DNA from: Nematopogon swammerdamellus
Taxonomy: Eukaryota; Arthropoda; Insecta; Lepidoptera; Adelidae
DNA: 64,000 nt
Assembly (NCBI GenBank): GCA_946902875.1
Contig: OX336344.1
Coordinates: 19,551,791-19,615,790 of the forward strand
Reading direction: 5' to 3'
The notes below the pieces were generated by a model. That model worked only from the letters and a program-made list of their open reading frames with translations, was not told where the DNA came from and searched no databases. Below, piece after piece: positions 63,838 through 64,000 of the stretch (the stretch's first letter is position 1; each line of letters starts with the position of its first letter). A program made the translations under genes and the position numbers.

Positions 63838-64000
63838 TAACCGACTTCCAAAAAAGGAGGAGGTTCTCAATTCGTCTGTATGTTTTTTTTTTTATTTTTT
63901 TTATTTTTTTTTTGTATGTTTGTAACACGATTTCTCCGTCAATTGAGGGCCGATTTAGAAAATTCTTTTTTTGTTAGTTAGGTCATACTTCCGAGGTGGT
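63838..64000 (+). repeat. ACCGACTTCC repeat, running off the window
   Basis: It repeats 14038-14200 almost base for base up to the window end. The rest lies outside. Confidence 0.85.

Overview
The window reads as insect nuclear DNA, most likely from a moth or butterfly. Introns are of eukaryotic type (GTAAGT / TTTTAG), and the repeats are those usual in Lepidoptera: non-LTR retrotransposon tails, Helitron-type ends reading GCCGCGGGCAAAAGCTAG, repeats beginning ACCGACTTCC, and (TTAGG)3 motifs. The species cannot be named from sequence alone.

Host genes. The only convincing host genes are five paralogous two-exon genes, all on the minus strand, each encoding a small secreted single-domain Kazal-type peptide of 74-86 residues. 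Their coding exon 2 sequences lie at 4375-4589, 23229-23473, 35785-35993, 40595-40803 and 58266-58480. Each has a matching 16-base coding exon 1 upstream, at 6344-6359, 28183-28198, 37780-37795, 41557-41572 and 62237-62252. Splice phase is identical in all five and every joined frame is open. Upstream of each exon 1 is a conserved promoter block with a TATA-like motif and a second motif shared by all copies. Genes 3 and 4 lie in an obvious tandem duplication of about 4.5 kb, and gene 5 shares the same flanks. The predicted inhibitory (P1) residues differ: Lys, Lys, Tyr, Tyr, Ile.

Mobile DNA. Nearly everything else is repeats, much of it in the introns and spacers of the Kazal cluster. Included are an open 1285-codon R4/Dong-type retrotransposon with a restriction-like endonuclease domain beside a TAA repeat (about 9.88-14.04 kb); a 5'-truncated second element with the same kind of endonuclease (31.4-33.4 kb); Jockey-, CR1/Rex- and RTE-type fragments; a degraded maT-like (DD37D) mariner; a THAP-containing P-like element with an 8-bp target duplication; a hAT-like element; several MITEs; and about 18 copies of a SINE that appears to join tRNA-like and 5S rRNA-like promoter modules.

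Inverted structures. The window is rich in large inverted repeats: a folded-back mariner (0.88-3.29 kb), a 76-bp-arm perfect hairpin (8.49-8.66 kb), foldbacks at 16.2-16.6 and 59.3-59.5 kb, a head-to-head Helitron/satellite palindrome (45.45-46.63 kb), and a 1.2-kb long-TIR element at 49.9-51.2 kb whose empty site survives at 34.58 kb. No rRNA gene, functional tRNA gene, CRISPR array or bacterial feature was seen.
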